Made by a program: the position numbers and the translations under genes. A stretch of 64,000 nucleotides of DNA from Strongylocentrotus purpuratus (lineage: Eukaryota > Echinodermata > Echinoidea > Camarodonta > Strongylocentrotidae): contig NW_022145594.1 of NCBI RefSeq assembly GCF_000002235.5, positions 16,184,501 to 16,248,500 of the forward strand, given 5' to 3'. Below the pieces are notes generated by a model that saw only the letters and a list, made by a program, of their open reading frames with translations, had not been told where the DNA came from and made no database searches. The first letter of the stretch is position 1. Each line of letters opens with the position of its first letter. Below are positions 1 through 11,100 of the stretch, one piece after another.

Positions 1-9
1 GTTGACTGA
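1..9 (+). CDS. 3' end of preceding B-type Ig gene (B0), last codons only
   Basis: The window opens with codons V-D-stop (TGA at 7-9). The same codons, followed by closely similar DNA, end the terminal exon of B3 at 38282-38290, and the next 60 bases also align with the B3 tail. This shows that another B-type gene lies immediately upstream. Nothing else of it is in the window. Confidence 0.6.
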   Translation, partial: VD

Positions 10-310
10 TAATATAATTTAATATTTTACTGTTTAAGGTGCTAGTTAGAGTAAGTTTTCGAAACCCCCTTGGCATTTAATGGACAATTCCAATAATGTC
101 ATTCAGAAAGATAAATTGCTTTCACTTCCGTAGCGCAAGAGAGAATTTTATATGCGTGTCAGTCACTGTTCCATTCATTCTGCCATTTAAAACCGATATT
201 GCTTCCTCTTCAGTTTTTATCTGCAGATATTCTGGTAAGATGCACGTTGGTTCTTGACACAAACGTCCACGGTTTGAATATACAGGGAGAGACAATCCAT
301 TAATGACAAT
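10..310 (+). promoter_or_regulatory. A1 leader: conserved block with 5'-UTR splice acceptor
   Basis: This short stretch between B0 and A1 is repeated in front of every A gene: 12525-12774, 27885-28116, 38346-38601, 50010-50230 and from about 63930. It contains the motif TAGCGCAAGAGAGAA at 131-145. It also contains a pyrimidine tract plus AG at 225-226, 85 bp before the start codon. The equivalent AGs lie at 12692-12693, 28046-28047, 38516-38517 and 50150-50151. A donor-like AGA|GTAAGT lies near position 52, with matches near 38333 and 63922. I infer that A mRNAs have an upstream non-coding exon or receive a spliced leader. No TATA box is evident. Confidence 0.5.
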
Positions 311-3300
311 ATGAATTATTGTCTTCGAATATTTTTCTTTCTTGCCTTTACCACTTCTAAAACGTATGAAATGAATGTGTCTACTCGTATTTGGAACCCA
401 CAAGTCCTCCCAGTCGTTGGAGAGAATATCACACTTGCCTGCATTTATACGCCACCATCCACGTCTCGGCTACTGTCTTGGCAGGATGAGAACGGCAATA
501 TACTGGCTATCGATAAATGTCAAGGAGTTGGATGCAGCAACGAGCTAAATGCTCCAGATGTATCAAAGTACAGTTTGAAGGCAGATTCTTCCAGCGGAAA
601 TCTAACTATTAGGGATTTAACATTGGATGACAGCGGCAGATACCAGTGCTTAGTAGGCACTTTTTCTGATGCAGCTTCCGATGCGATTGATCTGAAAGTG
701 GTGCTATCAGGTAAAATGTTATGTTGTTAGGGAGTGGAGATTGTGCACATAGTGTGTGCGGGCAAGCACTGAATCCAATGACTGGAATAATAGTATATTT
801 GTAAAGCGCTTAGAGACATTTGTATTAAGTGCTACATAAAAAATAAATATTATTATTATTATTTATTTATTATTTTCGGTATACGTATTCAAAGTTCAAT
901 TAAATGTGGTATAATGATAATAGGGTTAGATTTGTGTCACTGTACGAAGAGAGACATTATTTCCAAATATCCTAATGTCATTTGTGACTGATAATCATGC
1001 CACTGCAGAAACTGCTATTTTGCTATAATGATAATGGTTCAAGTGTGGTAAATTTGTGTCTCAGATGTCATAGTCTTTGGGAGATATCTCGCTTGATAAT
1101 GTTATTCTAGGAATTAAAACGGTATGCATGTTTCTTTTCTTCCAGCCGAACCTAGATTGCTATCCATCACTGACGGCCGGACTGAGAATGGATACAAGAA
1201 TGGAGAATCAGTGAGCATCACATCTGGGCGAACCCACAACCTAACATGTTCAGTCCAAGACGCTAGACCACCTGCAAAACTAGAATGGCACATTCCTGAA
1301 GAAGTGCAGGTTCAACTGAAAGATCAGTATAACGCTGTTCATGGTGACGCTTACACCTCTCGAAGAGTTGTTTCCGTAACTCCGTCCAGGGACGATGATG
1401 GAAAGGTTTTCCGCTGTGTGGCATCGCATCGAGAGCTGGATAATGAGCTTCAAATATTCATCCAATTAGATGTTCAAGGTGATTATCTTACTAATGATAT
1501 CATCCCATGTTCGCTCGGTGTGTGTGTTCTACCTAATGGGTGAATATTCCTCCCGGGTGTCAGGATTTTCTTAAATGAATGAAACATTTAACATCTTCTA
1601 AATCGTTTCTCACTCTTCTGTATCTTTTACATTCGTGTAGGGAGTCACACGAACGTCACTAGATCCTATGATGCCTTCACCGATATTATACTGTTATTAT
1701 ATTGTTAGCGATATTTCACGTCAGTATTTCTCCTTTCAGTAGCCTACTCCGTATGAATATGTGGGTTCTTATTTTGTCTTCCTACTCAGTACCACCAAAT
1801 GACCTCCAGCTTACCGCGTATGGATCCATAGCTATCAATGTAACAGAGACACGAAGTGTCAACGTATTTGAAGATTCTGCAACATCATTCACCTGCAATA
1901 GTGTAGGATCTCGTCCAAAAGCTGTTATATCATGGATCATTGGTTCGGACGACGACCTAGGAAGCACGACATCTACATCTACCACGAATGAGGCCGACCA
2001 AAGTCTACGTGACACGAAGTCCATTCTACAGTTGATTCCAAGGAGGAGGCATCACAATAAACTCCTTCGATGTGTGGCCCATGCTGGTATAAATCAAAGT
2101 CACACAGAAGTGAGGGTTATAGTGTTTGGTAAGTATTCGTACGTTGTATTTAATGTTATCTCATCTTCTCTAACTCACAAGAGCTGACGTAATGCGGACT
2201 TGGACATACTTTAAAACGTTTAGACATATATATGTACCTGATGTAAAACTATATAATTCGAATAACCGGGTTAACTCATACCACGGTTTGTCAATTCTGC
2301 GATAAGATATCTCTAAAGAGTGAAAATGTAGAAAAATATGTAGTGACAAACCTTTGGGACGGCTAAAGCAAATTCCTTTAGATATCAACCGATGTGTTCC
2401 TGTTGTCGGAATATTTGAGAGTCATTGGCCATTGTTGTTAAAACATATCATCAGGTTTAATTTCCTGTATCCTGTTTTAAGTCAATAATAAAAACAAATT
2501 GTGACATAAGAAATGCACTTTGATTTTCAAGGACCACCGGATTCTCCCTACCTAAGTGGAATGGAATGGTTGCAGGATGGAGTGTCATCAAACATGACTT
2601 GCACATCCAACAATGGCTACCCAGCACCAACCTTCCAGTGGTACCTTGGATCGAAGAACGTTACCAAAGATTCTAATACAGAGTCTTCGAGGAATATAGA
2701 TCATCGACTGGATGCCATAAGCGTTTTAAATTTCACACCCACCGTAGACGAAGATGGTGAACTCCTTGTCTGTCAAGTTGTTCAACGAAACGCTTCATCC
2801 GTGAAGTCTTGGAGTGTCAGTGAGATTCTTCATGTTCTTTGAAGTCTGATCTATTTAAGCCAAAATCATTGATTGGGTAGATCTTATTACGAGGCAGGTA
2901 TATTATGTTGCGTCACCGCCATAGAAACATTACTACCGTTCACATATTTTGTGTTAGCATCATGTGCAGCTGTGAGCCGGCGATTATATTTACTTTTCTA
3001 TGATTATTTTGAACAGCCAAAGTACGCTTTTTGTTTTACAAACATCACCTGGCTTGATTGTATATCCTTTTACAAAATACTGTTTGTGTTTCAAGAACAT
3101 TTATGAATTATACATGTTTGGTTCAGATTAATACCTAAGTATACCATATACATGTAGAAAGACCATTCTATGTTACGATAACAGTGCTGACATGCTGGTT
3201 TTACACAATATTGGTAACTATTAAAACATGTAATACTTACGCTAATAAGGAACACCATCTCAAATATTATTTCCCTGAGCCTCGCATTATTGTTCCCTGA

Positions 3301-4324
3301 ACGTATTGTGTTCTTTCTAAATACAAACATGTAGATTCTCCTGCCATTGTGGACTACTCTGTTCGTCGGGTTTACATTGGTCACCACAATGTTGATGCCA
3401 TGCTTACATGTATTTCAGAAAGCAGACCCCTAGCCTCAATAACCTGGTTCTTGAATGGCAAGGAACTCATCAATGGCACCCGCCATCACATTCACCACAG
3501 TCATCCACAAGAAGATACCTTAAGGTCGAGTATTCTGATTATTGTAAATATTTCGGCAGAAGACGATTGCAACTATACATGTTTGGCTGCTACAAGGCTT
3601 GGGAGCGACAGGGCAACAATAACATTTTCATATTCTGGTAAATCGTTCACTATCAGACCAAGGCGCATTTATTATTTAAAATTATTGTGTCCTATTGTTA
3701 AGATAACACATTGCCTGGTACAGTGCTGTACCAATTATAATCCAAGATAACAAATGAGAACAGTATCATACTGCTACGATTGTATAACCTAGGTATTGAG
3801 ATGATAACCCAGTTACAGTAACTATCGGGAAATGTTACGGTAGATTACTTTGTCGACCTTGATGAAATATTAAACAAAATCCGAATGAAAATTGATATGG
3901 GGTTTCAGTCGGGTTGAATATTGTAAAACTGCCTAAAAAATGGGTGAACGTAAAGCGTAGTGTTAAGGGAAGGATTAAGTTTAGGTAAAGGGTTTGGCCC
4001 AGGATAAAAAAAAGAGGTGATCGGGTTGTCGCCGGAACATGTGACGTACAGTAGTCACTACGACAGTACGATATAAAATTATATCCAAATAAATTGTATT
4101 GCTTGGATACTTGCTGATTTTCGGGTAACAAATATGTTGTCTCTGTCATTGATACCATCTTTTAGAAATTTCCCCCAGGGATTCCAGATCCGCCTTATGA
4201 GTGCACCGTCGATCAAAACCAGACGACATCATCTACTCTCTTCGTTGCTTGGCAACCTGGAATCGATGATGGGTTTCAGCAAAATATCACTTTAGAGTAT
4301 ATTACTAGGGAAAATCATCATTAG
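311..4324 (+). CDS. A1: secreted Ig-superfamily protein, 5 Ig exons plus half FN3; exon 4 donor lost
   Basis: Exons: 311-710, 1146-1478, 1790-2128, 2532-2842, 3335-3637, 4179-4324. The first exon holds a hydrophobic signal peptide (MNYCLRIFFFLAF) and Ig1. Ig1 has the usual Cys, Trp and DSGRYQC motif plus an extra Cys pair (CQGVGC). Ig2 to Ig5 follow, one per exon, each with core Cys-Trp-Cys and several N-glycosylation sites. The last exon gives FN3 strands A to C (VDQNQTTSSTLFVAWQPG) and stops at 4322. At the end of exon 4 the donor that reads TTTGTAAGT in A4 and A5 is TTTGAAGT here. The GT is gone and TGA at 2840-2842 falls in frame. The spliced product would therefore be 460 residues with four Ig domains, unless exon 4 is skipped; exon 3 can join exon 5 in frame. 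The family resembles nephrin/Kirrel-like Ig proteins; function unknown. Confidence 0.72.
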
Positions 4325-6222
4325 AGGATATATATCTATATCGTGAAATACAATATATATGTAGTTAGTATTTTTAAACATAATTACTCTAACAAATAGC
4401 GTTATGCCTATACATTTAAAGATAAGGCTAATGAGTACAGGTTGCCTTGACCTAAATAGCACACTCTCTCGTTTGGATGTGGACATGATGATACACTCAT
4501 TAATAGATTTTACTTAATTTATTCATTTAATTCATGGTATAATATAAATCGTTATTAGTAGTCAACGGCTGAATTATTCACATTTTACCAAGATATTTTT
4601 TAAAAATCCATAAAGTACAATTATGCAAATGGTAAAATTATACAAACAGGAGATGATAATCATGGTAGCTTGACCACCGAGGTTTATATAATTAACAAAA
4701 ATAGTACAATTAATATCAGTCATAAAAGATAATTCGTAATTCAATGGAGAAGAGGTATTTTCGATTGTGATCAAATTTGTAAAGTATTTAACTCTCATCG
4801 TGCCACAGGGCTAATCCCCACTGTGCCAGGTTGTTTTGGAGATAATCTGATTAACGCGATGGTTCTATGAATGGCAAGTGCAAAACACACAGCACAGACC
4901 AACGAACATGAACAATAACTGCTATTACTAAAGCGCCCTTGCACGCACATGGCACTCAATAGGTAGCGTGCATGCAGCCTCATGGCAGGCTATGAGTTAA
5001 AATAAGTTCAAAAGATAATAACATTATAAGCAAAGTTCTGAGTATTTAAATGTGAAAAATATTGCACAACTATAACCCGTTTAAGTGGTCAATAAAGTAA
5101 GTAATTATATGCATGGCTTGAATAGTGTGAACGATTTTAATATTGTATTATAATTTAATCCTTTTTTTTATACTATGATCTAATTAATACTAAACAACTA
5201 AAAATGTGGCGACATAAACGCATTAAACCGAGGATAATTGGATATTGCCGGTAGACATATTTCTTTCCCTAAGTTTATTGCCGAAAGATTTATAATATAA
5301 TCAATTAAACCGATAACTAAATAACTTGAACAATCAAAAGGTGGTATCGTTGTCTCGTCCTCACAATCAACTATCCCATTAAAGGAGTTGTTACATATGT
5401 AAACGTTGTATCATCCGCTCAATCTGACTTGCGTAAATATAACAAATAAGCACTTTTCCATGAAAAGTGAAGTTTTCTAAAATGTGCGTTTCTTTCCAGC
5501 ATTGGGGTACCCGGAAGTCACTCGGGTAACATTTCATAAAGTATAATATAAAAAGACCATGTGCAAATTGTTTGTACTTTTGTCGGAAAAATATATTTAT
5601 CCAGCCCAATGTCGTCTTTTTTTGCGTTGGAGAAGAGCAAATAGCGAGTTTCAATCACACTTTGGCCGCTCTTGCAGGCTCTCACTCGTTTCACTGTGGA
5701 CAAACGACTTTGGGGCCAGCGGTTAATGAAGATACTAATAGTTAGCTTTCTTCTGGTATTAAACTTGTTTTGATTGATTGTATAATTTTGTCGGAATAAA
5801 GGAAACAAAAAGGCTTGATCAATAACTTATCAGCGTGTGAATTGACCTTTTAACCTTGAATTCCCTGATGCAAGCGCACATAAACAGGTTCTAATAACGT
5901 CATCTTCGCTAAATCGATGTCTTTTATCGTAAAATGCTACACTTTCACAATGTTTATACACCTTTTTTTTAATTATTAGTAAGATATGACATATTTTGTC
6001 TGATATAACTGAAGTTTAGGGTTTTATTTAACGAGTACTTTTAAAATAAGAGCCATTTTACTGTTTTTATTTACTGGATCGTACCATAAAAGTCGCAGGG
6101 TAGAAAGATGAATTTTCCAACCGCCCCAAATTTAATTTTAGTTCCGACATTCTGTTAAACGGGTTCGTGTTTTTGAGAATCCACTGCTTTCTGCTCCACA
6201 AAACTCGTTTATCAACTAAATT

Positions 6223-6500
6223 ATTCAAATTTATGGATGCTTCCTTCCCAGGTGTTTGTGTTCTTGAAGCATTTTATTCACCTGCTATACTTCTTTGTAC
6301 TCCAATTGCCAGAACGCAAATTACATTTTGGTTTTAAAGTTTCATGCGGAGTCGTTTATCAAATATATGTATTCAAATTTATAAATGCTTCCTTCCCAGG
6401 TGTTTGGGGTGTTAATGCATTTCATTCACCTGTTATTATTCTTTGTACTCAAATTGTAAGAATACAAAATGTATTTAGTTTTTATAGTTTCATTCAATAG
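6223..6500. repeat. Direct duplication, about 148-bp period, two copies
   Basis: Two diverged copies start at about 6223 and 6371. Both contain the words GCTTCCTTCCCAGGTGTTTG and TTCTTTGTACTC. The 87-codon open frame across them is a by-product of the repeat and is not conserved elsewhere in the array. Confidence 0.6.
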
Positions 6501-7019
6501 GTAAGTCAATAAAAGAGTTTGTTCTGCACAATACAAACAATGTGTGTCCCTATTGTACAATGTAATGTGTCCCCTCATTGTGTAATAGTTAATTTACCCA
6601 TTCACATAATGGAACTACCTGCCCGATGAAGCCAGTAGCTCGTGACCTCTGAGCACTCAACACCGTGTGGGAGTCAGTTTGTGGTCAACTTCTTTTTATG
6701 AGACAAATCCAAGCAAATATGTTTTTTTTTTCCATTTTACTTTAATTGTGCATTCCCGAGTCAAATGAGGTAGGGGAGAGGACTTATTTATAGGGGCTCC
6801 GTTTTGCAAAAAAAAAAGGAATAGGTTTGGACATTTTGCAATGATGAGAATATGAAAATGATCGCTTCTCCCATCTTGCAAAGAGTGTGCACAGTCCTAA
6901 TTATTAGGTTAGTGTTCGTTAGTAATAATAAGTTGGAAACTATGAAGGGTGATAAATTAAGGGAGACTAAAGAAAGACGGTTAAGAGGGAGAGGGAGACA
7001 AATAGAGATAAATAGAGAG

Positions 7020-7037
7020 ACATATATATATATATAT

Positions 7038-7082
<45 letters not shown>

Positions 7083-7130
7083 GACAGAGGGGGAGAAAGG
7101 GGAGAAGAATTGAGTACGTGGGTATTAAAA
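7020..7130. repeat. (TA)n(GA)n microsatellite
   Basis: A short TA run is followed by a long GA run and GA-rich DNA that continues to about 7280. GA-rich tracts occupy the same relative place before B2 (about 22130-22340) and B4 (about 43900-44130). The tract is therefore an old part of the spacer, not a private expansion. Confidence 0.85.
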
Positions 7131-7849
7131 GAGACATGAATCCGCTAGGTGTCCTAGAAAAGTGTACAAGTAGGATACAAAGAGACGGAACAATGGGCAA
7201 GGGGTAGAAATAGACAGGGGAAGAGAAGGAGGATGGGATTGAGAGAAAAAACAAAGATAGAGAGAGAGAAAGAAGGTGAGAATAAGAGATCATTTATATC
7301 TTCGCATGAGTATATACATAGTAATCTTGTACGCGATAATGTGTCCGGATAGCATCAACATCAACAAAGTTCCTTTACAAATATTGTATTGGTGGTGCTA
7401 GTGTCTATTCGGCATTCAATTGATTTTCTTGTTTCAAACCTAAGTCCTGACATAAATCTGGTAGGTGGGTGTTTTGATGTGCTCTCGGGATCATTCTTGC
7501 GAGCCAATCGAAAGGCATTACCAGTCTATCTAAGAGTCTATCTAAACAGTTTATCAGACAGCATCACAATAGTCGAATAGTGGCATTGCGAGGGAGGTAC
7601 ATAGTAACTTTACCACCGAACTTGGAATTCGTTGGAGAGCTTCGAATAAAACCAATTTCTTTGAGTTTTGCTTTGCCATGACGTAAACATGGCACCTATA
7701 TGACATGTGTTCGGCTAAAAAGACAACTAAGTATTAACACAAAAACATGGAGTGACTGAAAGACGATTAGATTTGGTATTATATGCACCATATACTAATT
7801 GCTACAATTACATCAGAATCCTATGGAAAACTTTTAAAATTACTTTTAT

Positions 7850-8145
7850 CTTGATTTTCCAATTTGAAGTGATTTTGTCACAATGTCTAAAGAGAAAGAG
7901 CGCCCTTCTTGTTTAATCATTTACAGCGCGCATAATGTCATTTTAAATCGATGGTTTAGTGAAGGTTGTGAAACTCAATCGGTGTCAGGACAAACATGAT
8001 ATTTGTTTCACTCCTAACGCTATAAATCATCAACAATTCCTCCAAAGTATGTCTATTAGTTCAAATGCATTGCTTTCATAATCATCGATAGTGTGTGTTG
8101 TAAGCTCGTCAAATAAAATTTCGAATAGCAAGACTCGATTGCAGA
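7850..8145 (+). promoter_or_regulatory. B1 promoter block with TATA box
   Basis: This block is conserved upstream of all five B genes (about 22900-23216, 33600-33928, 44950-45251, 55640-55939). It contains the shared word GAAAGAGCGCCC and a TATAAAT box in the context AACGCTATAAATCA. The box lies at 8021-8027 here, 23065-23071 in B2, 45104-45110 in B4 and 55806-55812 in B5, about 110-160 bp before the start codon. In B3 the same place reads GTTACAGAT, so the box is lost. A second conserved word, TAAGCTCGTC, lies about 45 bp before the ATG. The promoter role is inferred from conservation and position. Confidence 0.5.
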
Positions 8146-11100
8146 ATGTTGAAGGCGATTTGTGCTAAAGCTTTACTTTTTCTCTCTGTTATCATCTCGA
8201 AATCTGGTAAGTTTAATTTCATGTTAAATTTATAAAAGTCGTTCGTACTAAGCCCGGGTGAAGAATTGGGGAAATGTAACAACGTAAAAATTATATTTAT
8301 TCAATAGACGTTGCATGCATGTTTTCGAAATGCTGTCTATCTCATAATAATCCACTTACATTTTTACTCTCTGCATTTCATGATGGAAGTATATAGATAA
8401 TAACATTATCAAATCAGTATGATTGTATGGCAGTTCCGACATTGGCAACAAACATGGTTATAAAGCCAAACTATCGAAATCATTTTACAAGCTCAGATCT
8501 ATGAGGTGCATCTCATTTATACTTAGGCAATGCTTGGCATGGCAGACACGTATTTAGAAGTATTCGGGACAATTGATTAATATACTGGAAAGTTGGTCCA
8601 TCGTCATCCATGGCTAATGTGTTTGCCTGAAAAATTATTTGAACAAAGTTACAAGGGTAGGGTACACCTCTAATCCATTAGTGAATAACAATTGAAAGAA
8701 AGAAAAACAAAAGCAAGATGAAAGAGAAAAAGAAAGAGGTAAAGGGAAGAAGGACAAGAAAAATAAGACGCCTAGAACCCCCCTCCTTATAAATCAGTAG
8801 TCCTCCCCCATGGGTCCAGTACCTCTTAAGTGAGTTGGGCTCACTCGACGCCACTGTATTTGTTACATGCTTTATTCAATAACCTGGGTTTCTTTCATTT
8901 CACTTTAGCCCATACAGGATACCATGCATTTCAAGTTTCGATTCAAACAGGTAACTCTCTACCAATCATCGGGAAAGATTTTACACTTGTCTGTACCTTT
9001 ATGCCGCAAACCAGGAACCGACTTGTCATTTGGGAAGGGAGTGGTTATCTTAATACGCTGGCCTCTCACGACTGTCAGGAACATCTTTCTTGTATGTTGA
9101 CTGTTATCGACCAAAGGAAATTCAGCTTGTTAGCAGACTATTACAGTGTGACTCTAACAATAAAACAACTTGAACAAAATGATGAAGACAATTACAAATG
9201 CACTGTAAGCGATACGGTTGGGTCAGCGAATCTAGGATCATCTAGCATGCGAGTAACTCCATTAATACCAGGTATACTATTCATAAAAACAAACTACAAA
9301 GCACCAGTAAACGATACCGTATTCATTCATACATAACACTGTGGCAAACAGTACAAAGAGGGTCTTCAAGTATTACATTCTACACAAAATTGGCGTGTTC
9401 AAAACTTGATATATTCTGCAAATAGTTCGATAAAACAATCACCTATATTGATTTGAAAATGTATCTAAACATTCGGCTACAAAGTAACTTACACGTCGAC
9501 ACCAACAAAGTGATAGTGAAATGAATAATTCAATGATATGTGATATTCCAATATCTTTTTGTTGAAGTTGTAATCTTTGAAAGCTTGTGATAACAGTCAA
9601 TAGTAATTACATCCCAAGGGTTTAGACTATCAGATAGAGCGAGTTATATTGGAGTTGGGGTTTTAATCATAGATATTCCCTCTTGTGTCGCTAGCCCCAC
9701 CCAGTTGGTTCATTATCACTAGTGTAAGATCGAGCAGCTACCTGAGCAACACCAGTGTTACGGTATCAGCTGAACAGCCGTACGACATCACATGTGAAGC
9801 ATACGGAGCAAGACCTCCATCGTTACTGGAATGGCGTATACCAGATGATGTAACCGTTGTTCGTCAAGATCAATCTGATGTCGTACGAGGCAAAAGCTAT
9901 GTCTCTCAGAACACTGTTACAATCACACCATCTAGGAATGAACAAGGAAAGAATCTCGGCTGCGTAGCGTCACATCCAAAACTACACAATGATCTTCAAC
10001 GCTCAGTTCAACTGAATGTTCAGGGTAAGTAAATGTGTTTAGGTAGCATGTCTTCCATGTAGTTATGTGGTGTATTGTGTTGTATTTCTATTTATGTACT
10101 AAAAATCGAGCAGTTTCTGGGCCGAAATATCAAAAAATGTTTAGATATGTTTATTCACGAGATTCATATTTTTTTCTACAAGTATTTTATTTCCATCCAT
10201 ATGTACAAACGTATTAAATATATATCCTAAAAACAATATCTAGCGTTTCTTACATGCTTTCTTCCCAATTTCTCTTTATTAAGTTATTCCCTCTAGCCTG
10301 TTGCTTTTTCTATCTGGAGAAAGCGAGAAAAATGGACAAGGGTCAACCACCATTTACGTTTATGAAGATTCATTGACTTCAATCACTTGTAAAAGTATAG
10401 GATCTCTACCAGCAGCTGAACTATCATGGAGACTTGACGACAACAAAAGTCTTCCCAGTAACATAAGTCATTCGAATTATCGCAGTGCTGTAGATCAAAG
10501 TTTGTTCGACACCGAAAGTACCATCGAGATGTGCCCAAAAAGGAAACACCACGGGATTTACCTTTGGTGCTATGCATCTGTGGGAGATTTTCTTGATCTA
10601 CGGGTAGCTAAACTGATGGTTTATAGTGAGTTCAGGTTCTTTAATATACCGGTATGCCATTACTGAAAGTCCCATACATCACTTATAATTAAAAAGAGGT
10701 GACTGTTTTATTTATTAATATATACCCGATTTTAACGAAATTATCATTATAATTATAACTAAATTCGCATCTCCTTGGACTGGGAGGGGAAATAAGGATT
10801 GTTTGTCAGCATGACCCTCGTGTCTTTTCTCACCACTGTATAACGTAATATCATATTTAAGAGTTTATATATCTAACCAAATGAAAATTTGAGCCATCAA
10901 GGTTTTACCCATAACCAAATATTTCATTTCTATAAAAAGAGGTGACTGTTTTATTTATTAATATATACCCGATTTTAACGAAATTATCATTATAGTTATA
11001 ACTAAATTCGCATCTCCTTGGACTGGGAGAGGAAATAAGGATTGTTTGTCAGCATGACCCTCGTGTATTTTCTCCTCGCTGTATAACTTAATATTATATT

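Larger units (their letters stand above)
4325..7850. other. A1-B1 spacer
   Basis: I find no convincing gene here. Blocks shared with other A-to-B spacers are visible. One lies around 4400-4520, matching 17825-17940, 32960-33065 and 42700-42810. Another lies around 6735-6870, matching about 21530-21790, 33295-33520 and 43400-43650. A third lies around 7290-7600, matching 22340-22760 and 44160-44720. A stretch at about 4795-4990 looks foreign to the other spacers, but I cannot name it. Short open frames here are not conserved as protein. Confidence 0.5.

Noticed and set aside
6852..7293. Arg/Glu-rich and Ser/Leu-rich open frames on both strands
   Set aside because: These are translations of the (TA)n(GA)n microsatellite.
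10297..10300. The AG at 10295-10296 as the exon 4 acceptor of B1
   Set aside because: It puts the exon in the wrong phase. The AG 13 bases upstream restores the frame and is the one conserved in all B genes.
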